Of a DNA stretch of 64,000 bases, positions 7,583-16,501 are shown one piece after another. Both the position numbers and the translations under genes were made by a program. The stretch is from Streptomyces atratus. Its GTDB lineage: Bacteria > Actinomycetota > Actinomycetes > Streptomycetales > Streptomycetaceae. Below the pieces are notes generated by a model, which saw nothing but the letters and a program-made list of their open reading frames with translations, was not told the origin of the DNA and did no database searches. The stretch's first letter is position 1. Every line of letters starts with the position of its first letter. The stretch lies in NCBI RefSeq assembly GCF_014648655.1, contig NZ_BMRN01000028.1:1-64000 (forward strand). The letters run 5' to 3'.

Positions 7583-9030
7583 AGCGCCCCTCGCCGGTCA
7601 AGCGCCTCACGCTCGGGCTGCGGGGCCGCCTGATCGCCGGATACCTGCTGGTCGCGGCCATCAGCGTAGTGGCGACGGCGGGATTCACCTACTACCAGGC
7701 GCACATCTCGATCCTCCGGACCGGGCAGGACACCCTCCTCAACAACCTGCGGGACACGACCACCACGTTCGCCGACGACCTGCCCTACCCGCCCACCCGC
7801 GCCCAGCTCACCTCCTTCGCCGGAAAACTGGCCTCCGGCAGCGGCTTCCGGATCATCACCGTCACCTACGGCACCCAATCCGTGACCTCGGCCCAGGGCG
7901 GCCCTGCAATCCCCGAAACCCTCCGCCGTGATGTCACCGCCAACCGGGAACTGACCTTCCAGCGCGTCACCCAGGACGGCACCCCCTGGCTCACAGCCGG
8001 CACCCCGATCACCTTCGCCGACAGCAGACAACCGTCCGGCATCGAGGTCTACGGAGCCACCCCGCTGCGCTCCCTCAGCGACGCGAAGGCCGCCGTGTGG
8101 GTCGCCTCCCAGTACGGCGCGATCCCCGCGCTCGTCCTCGCCGTGCCGCCCGCACTGCTCGCAGCCCGCGGCGTACTGCGCCCCGTGCGCCGGCTCCAGC
8201 ACGGCGCCCGACGAGTGGCCGACGGCGATCTCACCAGCCGTATCAAGGCCACCGGAAACGACGAACTGGCCGACCTTACCAGGGTGTTCAACGAATCAAC
8301 CGCCGCACTGGAGACCACGGTCGGTGAACTCCGCAGAATGGAAGCCTCCGCCCGCCGCTTCGCCGCCGACGTCTCCCACGAACTGCGGACGCCCGTCGCC
8401 ACGATGGTCGCCGTCAGCGACGTCCTCGACGACAGCGCCGACACCCTCCAGCCGGATATAAGCCGGGCGGCCCGCCTGGTCACCACCGAAGCCGACCGCC
8501 TCGCACGGCTCGTCGACGACCTGATGGAAATCTCCCGCTTCGACGCCGGCGCCAATACCCTGATCGCCTACGACATCGACGTGGCCGAGGCCGTACGTGC
8601 CTGCCTACGCGCCCGCGGCTGGCAGGACAATGTCTCCACCGACCTCCCCGAACCCCCCGTCACCGCGCGCCTGGACCCCCGCCGCCTCGACGTCGTCATA
8701 GCCAACCTCATCGGCAACGCCCTGCGCCACGGAGCACCGCCCGTGACCGTCCGGGTGACCGCATCCGAGGGCGACGAGGATTGCGTACGGATCAACGTCA
8801 CCGACCACGGCGGCGGGCTGTCTCCCGAGACCGCCGCGCATCTCTTCGACCGCTTCTACAAAGCTGACCAGGCCCGGTCACGTTCCGAGGGCAGCGGCCT
8901 CGGCCTCGCCATCGCCTGGGAGAACACCCGCCTGCACGGCGGCACCCTGACCGCAGCCAACGGCCCGCACGGCGGAGCAGTCTTCACCGCAGAATTCCCA
9001 CGCACCCCCACGGCAGGAGACGGTACGTGA
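7579..9030 (+). CDS. Membrane sensor histidine kinase, 483 aa
   Basis: This is the cognate kinase of the regulator just upstream. It has a short basic N-terminus, a first membrane helix (about 13-34), a ~130-residue extracytoplasmic sensor part, and a second helix near 175-195. A HAMP linker follows, then the HisKA domain with the phospho-acceptor H267 in SHELRTP. The HATPase_c domain has the N-box (NLIGNALRHG), G1 (DHGGGL), F-box (FDRFYK) and G2 (GSGLGLAIA). The GTG start overlaps the stop of the regulator, and its own stop overlaps the GTG of the next gene, so all three are translationally coupled. The ligand is not predictable from sequence. Confidence 0.93.
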   Translation: MKRPSPVKRLTLGLRGRLIAGYLLVAAISVVATAGFTYYQAHISILRTGQDTLLNNLRDTTTTFADDLPYPPTRAQLTSFAGKLASGSGFRIITVTYGTQSVTSAQGGPAIPETLRRDVTANRELTFQRVTQDGTPWLTAGTPITFADSRQPSGIEVYGATPLRSLSDAKAAVWVASQYGAIPALVLAVPPALLAARGVLRPVRRLQHGARRVADGDLTSRIKATGNDELADLTRVFNESTAALETTVGELRRMEASARRFAADVSHELRTPVATMVAVSDVLDDSADTLQPDISRAARLVTTEADRLARLVDDLMEISRFDAGANTLIAYDIDVAEAVRACLRARGWQDNVSTDLPEPPVTARLDPRRLDVVIANLIGNALRHGAPPVTVRVTASEGDEDCVRINVTDHGGGLSPETAAHLFDRFYKADQARSRSEGSGLGLAIAWENTRLHGGTLTAANGPHGGAVFTAEFPRTPTAGDGT

Positions 9031-9557
9031 CACAAAGCAGCCGCCTCCTTCGCCCTTTTCTCCCTGTGCTCCTACTCGGCCTCACAAGCTGCGGCACCGG
9101 TCCGGCGATCGACGCGTCCAAGCCCATGGGAGCTGGTGAGCCGGCCACCGGAATCGTGGCAGGCACCGCCGTCTATTTCCTCAAAGACGGAGCGCTGCAC
9201 CCCGTCGAGCGCTCCGCCGCCGGCATCACATCACCCACCGAAGCCGTCCGCGCCCTCCTCACCGGCCCCTCACCCGAAGACCGCAAGCAGGGCCTGACCA
9301 GCGCACTACCACCCCTGACCGGCACCTTGGAAACTGCCTTGGCCAAGGTGACCGCCACCCCGAACGCCCCCGGGCGGCTGCGCGTCACCCTCCCCTACGA
9401 CCCGACCACACTCACCCCTCTCGCACTCGGACAGCTCACGTGCACGGCGTCCGCCACAGCACTGGTGGAACTGACCGGCACAGGCCACACCACCCCGGCC
9501 ACCCACTGCTCCGACTACGCTGTGCGACATCCCGTGAGTTCTCCTGAGTCCCCCTGA
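9027..9557 (+). CDS. GerMN-domain lipoprotein, 176 aa
   Basis: An exported lipoprotein: basic start, hydrophobic core and lipobox LTSC (cysteine near residue 23). The mature part carries a GerMN-type domain ('GTAVYFLKDGALHPVERS', then 'SPTEAVRALLTGP'), found in spore-germination GerM and in LpqB-like envelope proteins. It is the third gene of the two-component operon, with GTG overlapping the kinase stop. By analogy it may act as an outer-surface partner modulating the kinase. No N-terminal truncation is apparent. Confidence 0.85.
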   Translation: MTQSSRLLRPFLPVLLLGLTSCGTGPAIDASKPMGAGEPATGIVAGTAVYFLKDGALHPVERSAAGITSPTEAVRALLTGPSPEDRKQGLTSALPPLTGTLETALAKVTATPNAPGRLRVTLPYDPTTLTPLALGQLTCTASATALVELTGTGHTTPATHCSDYAVRHPVSSPESP

Positions 9558-9569
9558 GTGAGCCCCTGT

Positions 9570-10115
9570 GCCCGTGGCCAGGAAGTTGTTCCTCCTCGGG
9601 CGCTCTGCGGTCTCGTGACGTAACCGGCCAGGCTCGTGCAGGCAGGCCATGCCCAGGGCAGCCTCGAGGCCGTCGATGCACGCGCGGGTGGTGCGGACGG
9701 TCCGGGTCCCAGGTGGAACCACAGGTCGTAGTAGCCGTCGCCGTCCAGGGCCGGGCCGACGTTCTCACGGGTGGACAGCGGCTGCGGCTGAAGGGGTTCG
9801 GTCAGGGCCGGGGTCTGCCCGGCCGGCCACGCGTAGAGGGGGCCGGCCGCCGACATGAAGTCGCTGGACATCACCCCGTGGCCCACCAGACGGCCCTTGT
9901 CGCGGGTGACGGAGAGGGTGGGGTGGAAGCCGCCGTGGACGACGGGGACGACGATCAGGCCGTCGTCGCTGAGCTGGTCGAGCCAGTGGGGGGAGATGCC
10001 GGTGACGCCGCAGGTGACCACGATCCGGTCATACGGTCCCTTGGCCGGGTGGCCGAGGTAGCCTTCGGCCGTCAGCGCGGTGACGTTCTTCTCTCCGGCC
10101 CGCTCCGTTGCGCGT
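9570..10115 (-). pseudogene. Decayed PCMT-like methyltransferase
   Basis: On the minus strand, 'LTAEGYLGHPAKGPYDRIVV' followed by TCGVTGISPHWLDQL and IVVPVVHGGFHP matches the SAM-fold C-terminal half of protein-L-isoaspartate O-methyltransferase-like enzymes, a subgroup that accompanies some ribosomal-peptide clusters. After 'GDGYYDLWFHLG' the frame must shift to keep homology ('RACIDGLEAALGMACLHEPG'). The N-terminal SAM-binding part is absent, and the upstream sequence switches to a P-loop NTPase fragment, so a deletion has fused two genes. Non-functional. Confidence 0.7.
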
Positions 10116-10287
10116 GCGGGCTCAGCGCGGCCTCCAGGGTGCGCGACAGGGTGGTCTTGCCGATCCCGCCGACACCGTGGAACACCAGCACGTTTGGTGC
10201 GGGGCGCCTCCAGGTCCTCAACGGTGAGGCCGGTGCCGGTGATGCGGGCCAGGTGTTCGCCGAGCGCGGCCTGGACGATCTGCCACT

Positions 10288-11171
10288 GAGCCTTTTCCAA
10301 CCTCACGCTGACGCGTGATGAAGGACGAGGACGGCCTGGACGATCGCCGTGATGCGGTTGGTGCTGCAGCGGAGCTTGGCAGGAGGCGCCGGCCCTTCAA
10401 AGTGGCCATGGCCTGCTCGCCGAGGCAGCGGATCTCGGCGTGCGTGCTGTTGTGCCGACGCTGCCACCGCTTGAGACGACGGCCACGGAAGGGCACCCGG
10501 ATGGAGCCGCCGGCACCCTGATACGCCTTGTCGGCCCAGCACTTGAGGCCCGCCTCGGCGAGCGCGTCAACGATGCCGTGGGTGCGGGTGGCGGTCAGGT
10601 CGTGGGTGGAACCGGGCAGCGCGGGCGAGACCCACAACAGCCGCCCGAAGGGATCGGTGAGGACCTGGACGTTCATGCCGTGCCGCTTGTGTTTGCCCGA
10701 GTAGTACGGGGTATCGGCGGCGATCCGGTCGATCGGCAGCAGGGTGCCGTCCAGGATCACGAACGCCTTGGTCCGCGCGATGTGCATCGCCTCGGCCAGG
10801 GTGGGCGCGAGGCCGGCCAGCACCTCGACCGCCTCGCGTATGTAGCGGTATACGGTCGCGATGCCGATGCCGAACCCAGCGGCGAGCTGGGCGTACGTGT
10901 CACCGCATCGCAGATGGGCCAGGGCGAGGAGAGCCTGACGACCGGCGGTCAGACGCCGCCACCGGGTCCCGATCTCCCCACGCCGCACAGCGAGCCGTCC
11001 GGTCAGGCACCGCAGGGTGCGACTGGACAGGTCGATCGACGACGGGTAGACAAGCACACGAAGCTCCTGGTGGCTGCGGGCGATCTTGGTCGAGAACCCG
11101 TCTACCAGGAGCTTCGTCGTTCCGCAGAACCGTCCAACACGCGGCCATCAGTGTCGGGTTGGAAAAGGCTC
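10288..11171 (-). mobile_element. IS5-family insertion sequence, 884 bp (IS112-like size)
   Basis: Both boundaries can be read directly. The left end begins GAGCCTTTTCCAACC and the right end is its exact reverse complement (15-bp perfect terminal inverted repeat). The 3-bp sequence ACT flanks both sides (10285-10287 and 11172-11174), the expected target duplication. The length equals that of classical IS112-type elements from Streptomyces. It carries one transposase gene on the minus strand. The intact duplication points to a relatively recent insertion that has not rearranged since. Confidence 0.92.
10303..11057 (-). pseudogene. IS5-family DDE transposase, frameshifted near its end
   Basis: The DDE nuclease of the element. 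From the GTG at 11057 the frame shows an N-terminal helix-turn-helix (GIGIATVYRYI), 'FVILDGTLLPIDRI' with the first catalytic Asp, 'YYSGKHKRHGMNVQVL' and the second Asp in PGSTHDLTA, then the C-terminal Glu region ending ATLKG. Around 10390 homology moves to another frame that reads 'KLRCSTNRITAIVQAVLVLH' and stops at 10303. A single indel therefore truncates the protein's last ~30 residues unless ribosomes shift frame. The element may be immobile without help. Confidence 0.85.
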
Positions 11172-11224
11172 ACTCTCTGCGCTCGTGGCGCACTTAAAGA
11201 TCAAGTTAGCCGCGAACTGTTGCA

Positions 11225-11790
11225 AGGCGCAGGTGAATCACCGTATTGTCTCGCAGGCGATGATGATCGCGACGGGGATTCCGCCAGCGGGCACCGCGAG
11301 GTCCTCGGGCTGATGGTCGGCGACAGCGAGTCGAAGCCGTTTTGCACCGAGTTCCTGCGCCGTCTGCGGGCCCGCGGCCTGGACCACGTCCAGCTGGTGA
11401 TCTGCGACTCGCACAGCGGCCTGGTGGCCGCGACCATCCACACGATCCTCGCCCAGACCGTCCGCAGTCAGCTGAACGTGGTGGCCGACATGCTCGCACG
11501 GCAGTTTTCCCCTCGGTCAAGGCCATGCTGCTGGAGGCAGCCGGAGACATCACAGCGTTCGCGTACTTCCCACCCTCGCACTGGAAGAAGATCTGGTCGA
11601 CGAATCCACTGGGGCGCCTGAACCGGGAGATCAAACGACGGACCGACGTCGTCCAGGTCTTCCCCAACCGCGCCGACCCTGGACCGACTCGCCGCCGTCC
11701 TGATCGAAACAGCTGCCGTGACTACACCGCTCAGCGGGACGTGACCGTTGAGTCGGCAGGTCAAGCCCGTACCGGGGGCTCAGCGTCGGC
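11225..11790 (+). pseudogene. IS256 (Mutator-type) transposase remnant
   Basis: Plus-strand pieces read RIVSQAMMIATG, 'EVLGLMVGDSESKPFCTEFL', 'GLDHVQLVICDSHSGL', then, after a shift, 'FPSVKAMLLEAAGDITAFAY' and 'IWSTNPLGRLNREIKRRTDV', in the order found in IS256-family transposases. The block joining HSGL to the following helix is ~50 residues shorter than usual and the N-terminus is absent, so the remnant has an internal deletion plus at least one frameshift. No terminal repeats are visible. It lies directly beside the IS5 element and before the CE7 esterase. Confidence 0.85.
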
Positions 11791-11866
11791 AGGACAGGGT
11801 ACGTCGTGTCGAGAGCTGTTCCGGCAGGGCGTGCTGGTCACTTCGCACACCGAACAAGGAGAGATC

Positions 11867-12865
11867 TTGCCCACCCATCCGCTCACGTCAGACGGCAGTG
11901 AACTCAGCTCGCTTCAGCATGATTTGCCGTTCGACCCCACCTACGGCTACGACCTGCCGCGCCTCCTTGCGGTGGGGGCTCCGCCAGGCCCGGACGGCTT
12001 CGCCGACTTCTGGCAGGAGCGCTACGCGAGTGCGCTACGCGTCGACCCGGCGCCTCGGATCGAGGGACCTTGGGCCACGGTGGACGGCGTGCGGGTCGCC
12101 GACGTCTCGTACACATCCGCCGACGGCGTCCGTATCGGCGGGTGGCTGACCGTCCCTGCCGATGGCCGCGTTACGCAGGGCTGTGTGGCGACACACGGAT
12201 ACGGAGGCCGGGCGGCCCCGGACCCCTGGCAACCCCCGCCGGGGACTGCGACCATCTGGCCCTGCCTGCGCGGGCTCGGAACGCGGAGCCTGCTGCCCGG
12301 CGTTCCCTCGGTCTCGGCGGGGCACGTTCTGCACGGCATCGGCGCCCGGGAGTCGTACCTCATCGGCGGGTGCGTGGCGGATGTCTGGTGTGCGGCCACC
12401 GCACTGCTGCGGCTGGTGCCGGAGGCTGCCGGGCGGCTGACGTACCTGGGCACGAGTTTCGGCGGCGGCATCGGGGCGTTGGCGCTCCCCTGGGACGACC
12501 GTTTCCATGCCGCCGGCCTTACGGTGCCGACCTTCGGAAACCATCCGCTCCGGGTGACACTGCCGTGCACGGGCAGCGGAGAGTCGGTGCGTACGCGGCT
12601 CGCCGAGGAGCCCTCGGTGCTGGACGTCCTGGCGTACTTCGACGCCGCGACAGCGGCCCGGCACCTTCACATCCCAGTGCATGTGGGTGCCGCCCTGTTC
12701 GATCCGGCGGTACCCCCACCGGGGCAGTTCGCGGTGCACAACGCACTGGCCGGGCCGCGCGAACTCTTCGTTCTGCGGGCGGGGCACTTCGACCACCCGG
12801 ACGAGCGGGCCGAAACGGCGGCCCTGGAAGAGGTCCAGCGACGCTTTCTGTCGGGGGCGGACTGA
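11867..12865 (+). CDS. CE7 acetylxylan esterase / cephalosporin-C deacetylase family, 332 aa
   Basis: Alpha/beta-hydrolase of the AXE1 (CE7) family, which removes acetyl groups from xylo-oligosaccharides and related small acetylated sugars. The TTG at 11867 is chosen because AAGGAGA lies 5 bp before it. Diagnostic features are the N-terminal 'FDPTYGYDLPRLLAV' and 'FADFWQERY' stretch, the nucleophile elbow GTSFGG (S197), Asp in ALFDPAVPPP (D279) and His in RAGHFDHP (H307), spaced as in characterised CE7 enzymes. There is no signal peptide, so it acts in the cytoplasm on imported sugars. The HGYGGR oxyanion segment (110-115) is present. It sits just downstream of an IS256 scar, so its native promoter may have been lost. 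Confidence 0.9.
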   Translation: MPTHPLTSDGSELSSLQHDLPFDPTYGYDLPRLLAVGAPPGPDGFADFWQERYASALRVDPAPRIEGPWATVDGVRVADVSYTSADGVRIGGWLTVPADGRVTQGCVATHGYGGRAAPDPWQPPPGTATIWPCLRGLGTRSLLPGVPSVSAGHVLHGIGARESYLIGGCVADVWCAATALLRLVPEAAGRLTYLGTSFGGGIGALALPWDDRFHAAGLTVPTFGNHPLRVTLPCTGSGESVRTRLAEEPSVLDVLAYFDAATAARHLHIPVHVGAALFDPAVPPPGQFAVHNALAGPRELFVLRAGHFDHPDERAETAALEEVQRRFLSGAD

Positions 12866-13017
12866 GTGGTGGTATCGCGCCCTACCGCTTGACCGCCTCC
12901 CGCGCGGACGCGGTTACGGGGCTCAGCACAGTCGGCGTGACAGCGGTGAGGGGCAGCTCGCGCCTTCCCGGGGGAAAGGGCCCGCCGGACGGGCAGATGG
13001 GAGAACACAGGTCCGAT
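12866..13017. other. Short gap after the esterase
   Basis: Non-coding spacer of about 150 bp. No clear hairpin or promoter was recognised. Confidence 0.4.
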
Positions 13018-13216
13018 GCCTGCACCACTGAAGTACCCCGACGGCCTGCGCGAGCGGGCCATCCGCGAGGTGCAGGCCTCCGGCCGTCCGGTCGCCCATG
13101 TTGCGAAGGACCTGGGCATCCACAAGGAGGCCCCGCGCGGCTGGGTTCACCAGGCCGAGGCGCTCAACGGTTCCTTCAAGGCTACGAAACTCGGGGCAGC
13201 TCGGACTGACGGGTGA
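13018..13216 (+). pseudogene. IS3-family OrfA fragment
   Basis: The frame begins MPAPLKYPDGLRERAIREV and continues VAKDLGIHKE..RGWVHQAEA, the helix-turn-helix N-terminus of an IS3-type OrfA. After about 45 residues the homology ends abruptly. It is only about half the normal OrfA and no OrfB follows. Confidence 0.8.
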
Positions 13217-13221
13217 ATGCC

Positions 13222-13274
13222 GGCAGTTCCGCGACGTCACCCGCGTCCGGCCCCAGTGACGTCGCGGAACTGCC
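13222..13274. terminator. Strong hairpin, 19-bp perfect stem
   Basis: Positions 13222-13240 and 13256-13274 are exact reverse complements separated by 15 bases, with a very GC-rich stem. It sits upstream of the IclR gene and probably insulates it from upstream transcription. There is no T-run, as is usual for Streptomyces terminators. Confidence 0.7.
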
Positions 13275-13331
13275 ACTGTCGCTGATTTCAGGTACGGGCA
13301 TCGACCATGCGCGATATGCTGATGCAGATTG

Positions 13332-13346
13332 TGCAAGCGATTTGCA
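13332..13346. promoter_or_regulatory. Candidate IclR-type operator, TGCAA-N5-TTGCA
   Basis: The inverted repeat TGCAA GCGAT TTGCA ends 14 bp before the regulator's ATG. The same half-sites form an 11-bp palindrome (TGCAACTTGCA) upstream of the sugar ABC operon at 16765. Sharing of this unusual A/T-containing motif by both promoters suggests autoregulation and control of the transporter. Confidence 0.5.
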
Positions 13347-13360
13347 AAACGAGGAGGGTC

Positions 13361-14149
13361 ATGGCTACGCGGGCGACTGATGTCGGGACGAACCAGAGCG
13401 TCGAACGAGCGGTCTCGGTGCTGCGCGCACTCGACTCCGGTCGGGCCGAACTCCGTGTCTCCGACGTCGCCGAGCTCACCGGACTGGGCTCGTCGACCAC
13501 CTCTCGCCTGCTGTCCACCCTGGAACGCCTCGACATGGTCGAACGCGATCCGGTCAGCAACCTCTACCGGCTCAGCCTCGGCCTCCTCCCCCTCGCCGCC
13601 ACCGCCACCAACCGCCACCCCGTGCACCGGGCCGCCCGCATGGTGCTCCAGGACCTCGCCGCCCGCACCGGGCTCGGGGCCAACGTGGCCGTACGCCGCG
13701 GTACCGAGCTGATGTTCCTGTGCAATTTCGAGGGCCCGCGCGCCCCCAAGTCCTATACGCAGGCCGGACACACCGCCCCGCTGCATGCCACGAGCATCGG
13801 CAAGTGTCTGCTCACCGGTCTCGCCCCCAAAGAGCGTCGCAAACTGCTGGGAGAGCCTCTCGACGCGCACACCGAGTACACGACCACCAGTCACGACCTC
13901 CTCGACAGCGAGATCGACACCGTCCGGCGCACCGGTTACGCCGTCGAAGCCGAGGAGCGCGCCCTGGGCCGCGCGTCCCTGGCCGCGCCCGTCCGCGACG
14001 CTTCGGGGGACGTCGTCGCCGCCATCTCCCTGTGGGGCCCGACCTCGCTGCTCGGGGACCGCTCCGATACCGAGGGGCAGCGCCTCGCCCTCGTACGCGA
14101 GGTCATCGAGGCCGCCGACGCCATCAGTCAGGCACTTGGCGCGCTCTGA
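13361..14149 (+). CDS. IclR-family transcriptional regulator, 262 aa
   Basis: A winged helix-turn-helix lies at residues 10-70 ('SVERAVSVLRALDSG', then LTGLGSSTTSRLLSTLERL as the recognition region). The C-terminal effector domain has the family signatures 'HATSIGKCLLTGL' and 'GYAVEAEERALGRASLAAPV', with 'AAISLWGP' near the end. The length fits the family. The ATG at 13361 follows a perfect GAGGAGG. It faces the FAD-oxidoreductase gene, sharing a 58-bp palindromic terminator, and probably controls the oxidoreductase/ABC/beta-propeller genes. The ligand is probably a sugar or sugar acid (inference from neighbours). Confidence 0.92.
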   Translation: MATRATDVGTNQSVERAVSVLRALDSGRAELRVSDVAELTGLGSSTTSRLLSTLERLDMVERDPVSNLYRLSLGLLPLAATATNRHPVHRAARMVLQDLAARTGLGANVAVRRGTELMFLCNFEGPRAPKSYTQAGHTAPLHATSIGKCLLTGLAPKERRKLLGEPLDAHTEYTTTSHDLLDSEIDTVRRTGYAVEAEERALGRASLAAPVRDASGDVVAAISLWGPTSLLGDRSDTEGQRLALVREVIEAADAISQALGAL

Positions 14150-14152
14150 CGT

Positions 14153-14210
14153 ACATGGCGAAGGGGTCCGGTGGAGGCTGATCAGCCTCCACCGGACCCC
14201 TTCGCCATGT
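14153..14210. terminator. Bidirectional terminator, 58-bp perfect palindrome
   Basis: From 14153 to 14210 the sequence is a perfect inverted repeat centred between 14181 and 14182, lying between the convergent IclR and FAD-oxidoreductase genes. It ends 2 bp before the oxidoreductase stop codon and works equally in both directions. Confidence 0.9.
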
Positions 14211-14212
14211 GG

Positions 14213-16501
14213 CTATGCGCCGTACGCCTTGAAGGCGATCACGTGCGCGTGCCGTGCCCCGTGCGTCGCCTCGACCACGAGCCGTAGCGCGTCGGTGCGT
14301 ACGGGGCTGCCGTCCGCGGCCTTCAGTTCGTGTACACGGTGGCGGCGTCGGTTGTCCGTCACCGTCAGGAGTGTGTGCCAGGTACCGGCGGCGTCGCGGC
14401 TCTGGATGCGGTAGTCGCGTACGAGTTCCGGCATGACCTCGTACGGGGTGCGGTGGCGGTGCAGGTTGTTGAGGTATTCGTCGACGTCGTCGTCGAACAC
14501 CAGGCGGGTTTCGACGAGTTCTTGCTCGTTGTGCCAGTCGAGACGGAGCCACTCAGCGGCGTCCTCCGGCGCGGAGGACCACATGTGCGGGCCGCCGTAG
14601 GGACGTTGGTATCCGCCTACGGCCCGTTCGGGGCGGAATGCCGTGGTGTCGGGGGCCGCCCGAAAGGCGAAGGTCTGGCGGCGCAGGCCGCGGGCCTGCC
14701 ATTCCAGGACCAGTTGTCCGTCTTCTTCCGGGATGTCGTGGTCGACGGCCGCGTCTCCCTCGGCCTTCCTGCGCAGGGCGAGGACACCGTCGGTGCGTTC
14801 GGGGAGGAGGACCAGGGCCGTGTCCGCGCAGGCCCGGACGATGAGGATCGCGTTCTGGGGGGTGTCGGGGTGGTGGTCCAGGCGGGCCGTGACCCAGTGG
14901 GGGCCGTCGGACGGGACGGTGACAGTGGTCGTGAGGAGGTGGTCGGCGGGGACCGCGTTTTCGGGGTGGCCCGTGCTCCACAGTTCCACGGTGAGTTCGC
15001 GGGACTGGCCGTTCGGGGCGCCGTGGACGAGGAGGTCGACCGTGTCGAGTGCGGGGTCGACCGGAAGCAGGAGGGCCAGGTCGCGGGTGAGGGGGTACGG
15101 GGTGCCGGGCGCGGCCGGTGTGGGTTCGGCGGCCAGACGGGTCAGGTGGGAGGAGGCGGTGACGCGGGCAGTGCGCGCCAGGTTGTCGGGGTCGTCGTCG
15201 GCGAGACCGATCACGGAGGCGTCCTGGCGCAGCAGGGTGTGGCGTACCAGTTCCGTTCGTTTGGTGGCGAGTTCGCGCGGCGTGAGGCCCTCGGCGACGC
15301 ACAGGGCCGCGGCGGTGCCCGCGGCCTCGCCGAGTGTCGCGCAGGTGGCCATGACGCGGGTGGCCCCGAAGGCGATGTGGGTGGCGGAGATGTTGCGCCC
15401 GGCGAAGTGCAGGTTCGTGACGTTCGCCGAGTACAGGGAGCGCAGCGGGATGTGGAAGATGCCGTCCGCGTATCGCTGGCGGGCACCGGGCTCGTCGGCG
15501 TACATGCCCTGCACGGGGTGGAGGTCGACGGACCAGCCGCCGAAGGCGATCCGGTCGGCGAACTGGCGCTGCTGAAGGATGTCCTGCTGAGTGAGGACGT
15601 AGTCGCCGAGGAAGCGGCGGTACTCGCGCTTGCCGGGGAGACTGCCGACCCATTCCAGGGTGAGGTTCGCCGCGTCGGGGAACTGGCCGGAGTTCTTGAT
15701 GTGGTCCCAGATGCCCATGATCACGGCCTGGAGCTCGTCGCGGATGCGCTCGTTGTCGTGGACGGTGTCGAGTTCGCCGCCCCACTCGATCCACCAGTAG
15801 TCGCAGCCGTTGTCCCCGGTGCGCAGGATGCGGTTGCGCAGGATGGGCGTGGTCGACAGGTCCTTGGCGTAGGCAGGCGGTACGAACTTCGCCGGCCGGC
15901 CCGTGTCCCTGGTGTGGAAGAGGATCGTCGAGCCGAGCAGCGCCTGGTCCGCCTCGGCCGGCGCCCAGGGCTCGTCGAACTCGGTCTGTGCCTCGCGGCC
16001 TATGCGGTAGCGGGCGCCGGCGAGGTGGCCGAGCAGGCCGTCACCGGTGCAGTCGAGGAACTGGCTTGCATGGAAGGTGATGCGGCGCTCCGAGCCCACC
16101 ATCCAGCCGGTGCAGGAGTGCACCTCGCGGCTGTCGTCGGGGCCGCTCGCGTCGACCTCGCGTACGTCGGTGTTGAGGTAGAGGTCGATGTTCGGTTCGG
16201 CACGGACGGCGTCGAGGACGACCTGGTCCCAGTAGTAGGGGTTGCCCTCGGGGTTGCGGTACTGGTTCTCGGTGTACAGCTCGCCCATGATTCCGGTCTC
16301 GCGGGCCCAGCGGTGCACGCCGTGTGCGGTGGCGCCGCAGACCCAGACGCGGATCTCGCTGCTGGCGTTGCCGCCCAGGACGGGCCGGTTGTTGACCAGG
16401 GCGACGCGTCGGCCGAGCCGGGCCGCGGCGATGGCCGCGCAGGTCCCCGCCAATCCGCCGCCGATCACGGCGATGTCGTAATGGACCTCTTCTTCCCGCA
16501 C
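14213..16501 (-). CDS. FAD-dependent oxidoreductase (FAD_oxidored type), 762 aa
   Basis: The N-terminus shows the dinucleotide-binding fold 'DIAVIGGGLAGTCAAIAAAR' (GGGLAG at 14-19), then 'RPVLGGNASSEIRVWV', typical of the FAD_oxidored family. 'FLDCTGDGLLGHLAGA' and 'LHFAGRNISATHIAFGATRV' complete the flavin site, followed by TCATLGEAAGTAAAL. The last ~250 residues are extra beta-rich sequence, probably a discoidin-like module. There is no signal peptide. Members of this family often sit in polysaccharide-utilisation loci and are thought to oxidise sugar derivatives, but the substrate is unknown. It diverges from the sugar ABC operon across a 342-bp promoter region. Confidence 0.88.
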   Translation of the reverse strand: MREEEVHYDIAVIGGGLAGTCAAIAAARLGRRVALVNNRPVLGGNASSEIRVWVCGATAHGVHRWARETGIMGELYTENQYRNPEGNPYYWDQVVLDAVRAEPNIDLYLNTDVREVDASGPDDSREVHSCTGWMVGSERRITFHASQFLDCTGDGLLGHLAGARYRIGREAQTEFDEPWAPAEADQALLGSTILFHTRDTGRPAKFVPPAYAKDLSTTPILRNRILRTGDNGCDYWWIEWGGELDTVHDNERIRDELQAVIMGIWDHIKNSGQFPDAANLTLEWVGSLPGKREYRRFLGDYVLTQQDILQQRQFADRIAFGGWSVDLHPVQGMYADEPGARQRYADGIFHIPLRSLYSANVTNLHFAGRNISATHIAFGATRVMATCATLGEAAGTAAALCVAEGLTPRELATKRTELVRHTLLRQDASVIGLADDDPDNLARTARVTASSHLTRLAAEPTPAAPGTPYPLTRDLALLLPVDPALDTVDLLVHGAPNGQSRELTVELWSTGHPENAVPADHLLTTTVTVPSDGPHWVTARLDHHPDTPQNAILIVRACADTALVLLPERTDGVLALRRKAEGDAAVDHDIPEEDGQLVLEWQARGLRRQTFAFRAAPDTTAFRPERAVGGYQRPYGGPHMWSSAPEDAAEWLRLDWHNEQELVETRLVFDDDVDEYLNNLHRHRTPYEVMPELVRDYRIQSRDAAGTWHTLLTVTDNRRRHRVHELKAADGSPVRTDALRLVVEATHGARHAHVIAFKAYGA

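Larger units (their letters stand above)
10115..11193 (-). pseudogene. P-loop (STAND-like) NTPase N-terminus, split by an insertion sequence
   Basis: Minus-strand frames read 'WQIVQAALGEHLARITGTGL', then, after a 1-2 nt shift, NVLVFHGVGGIGKTTLSRTLEA, a textbook Walker A (GVGGIGKTT) as found in NB-ARC/STAND ATPases. The gene is interrupted by the element at 10288-11171. If the element and one ACT copy are removed, the frame closes perfectly back to a GTG at 11193 (VRHERREWQIVQ...). The rest of the ATPase is missing: it runs into a PCMT remnant. It is therefore broken three ways: insertion, frameshift and deletion. Confidence 0.7.
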
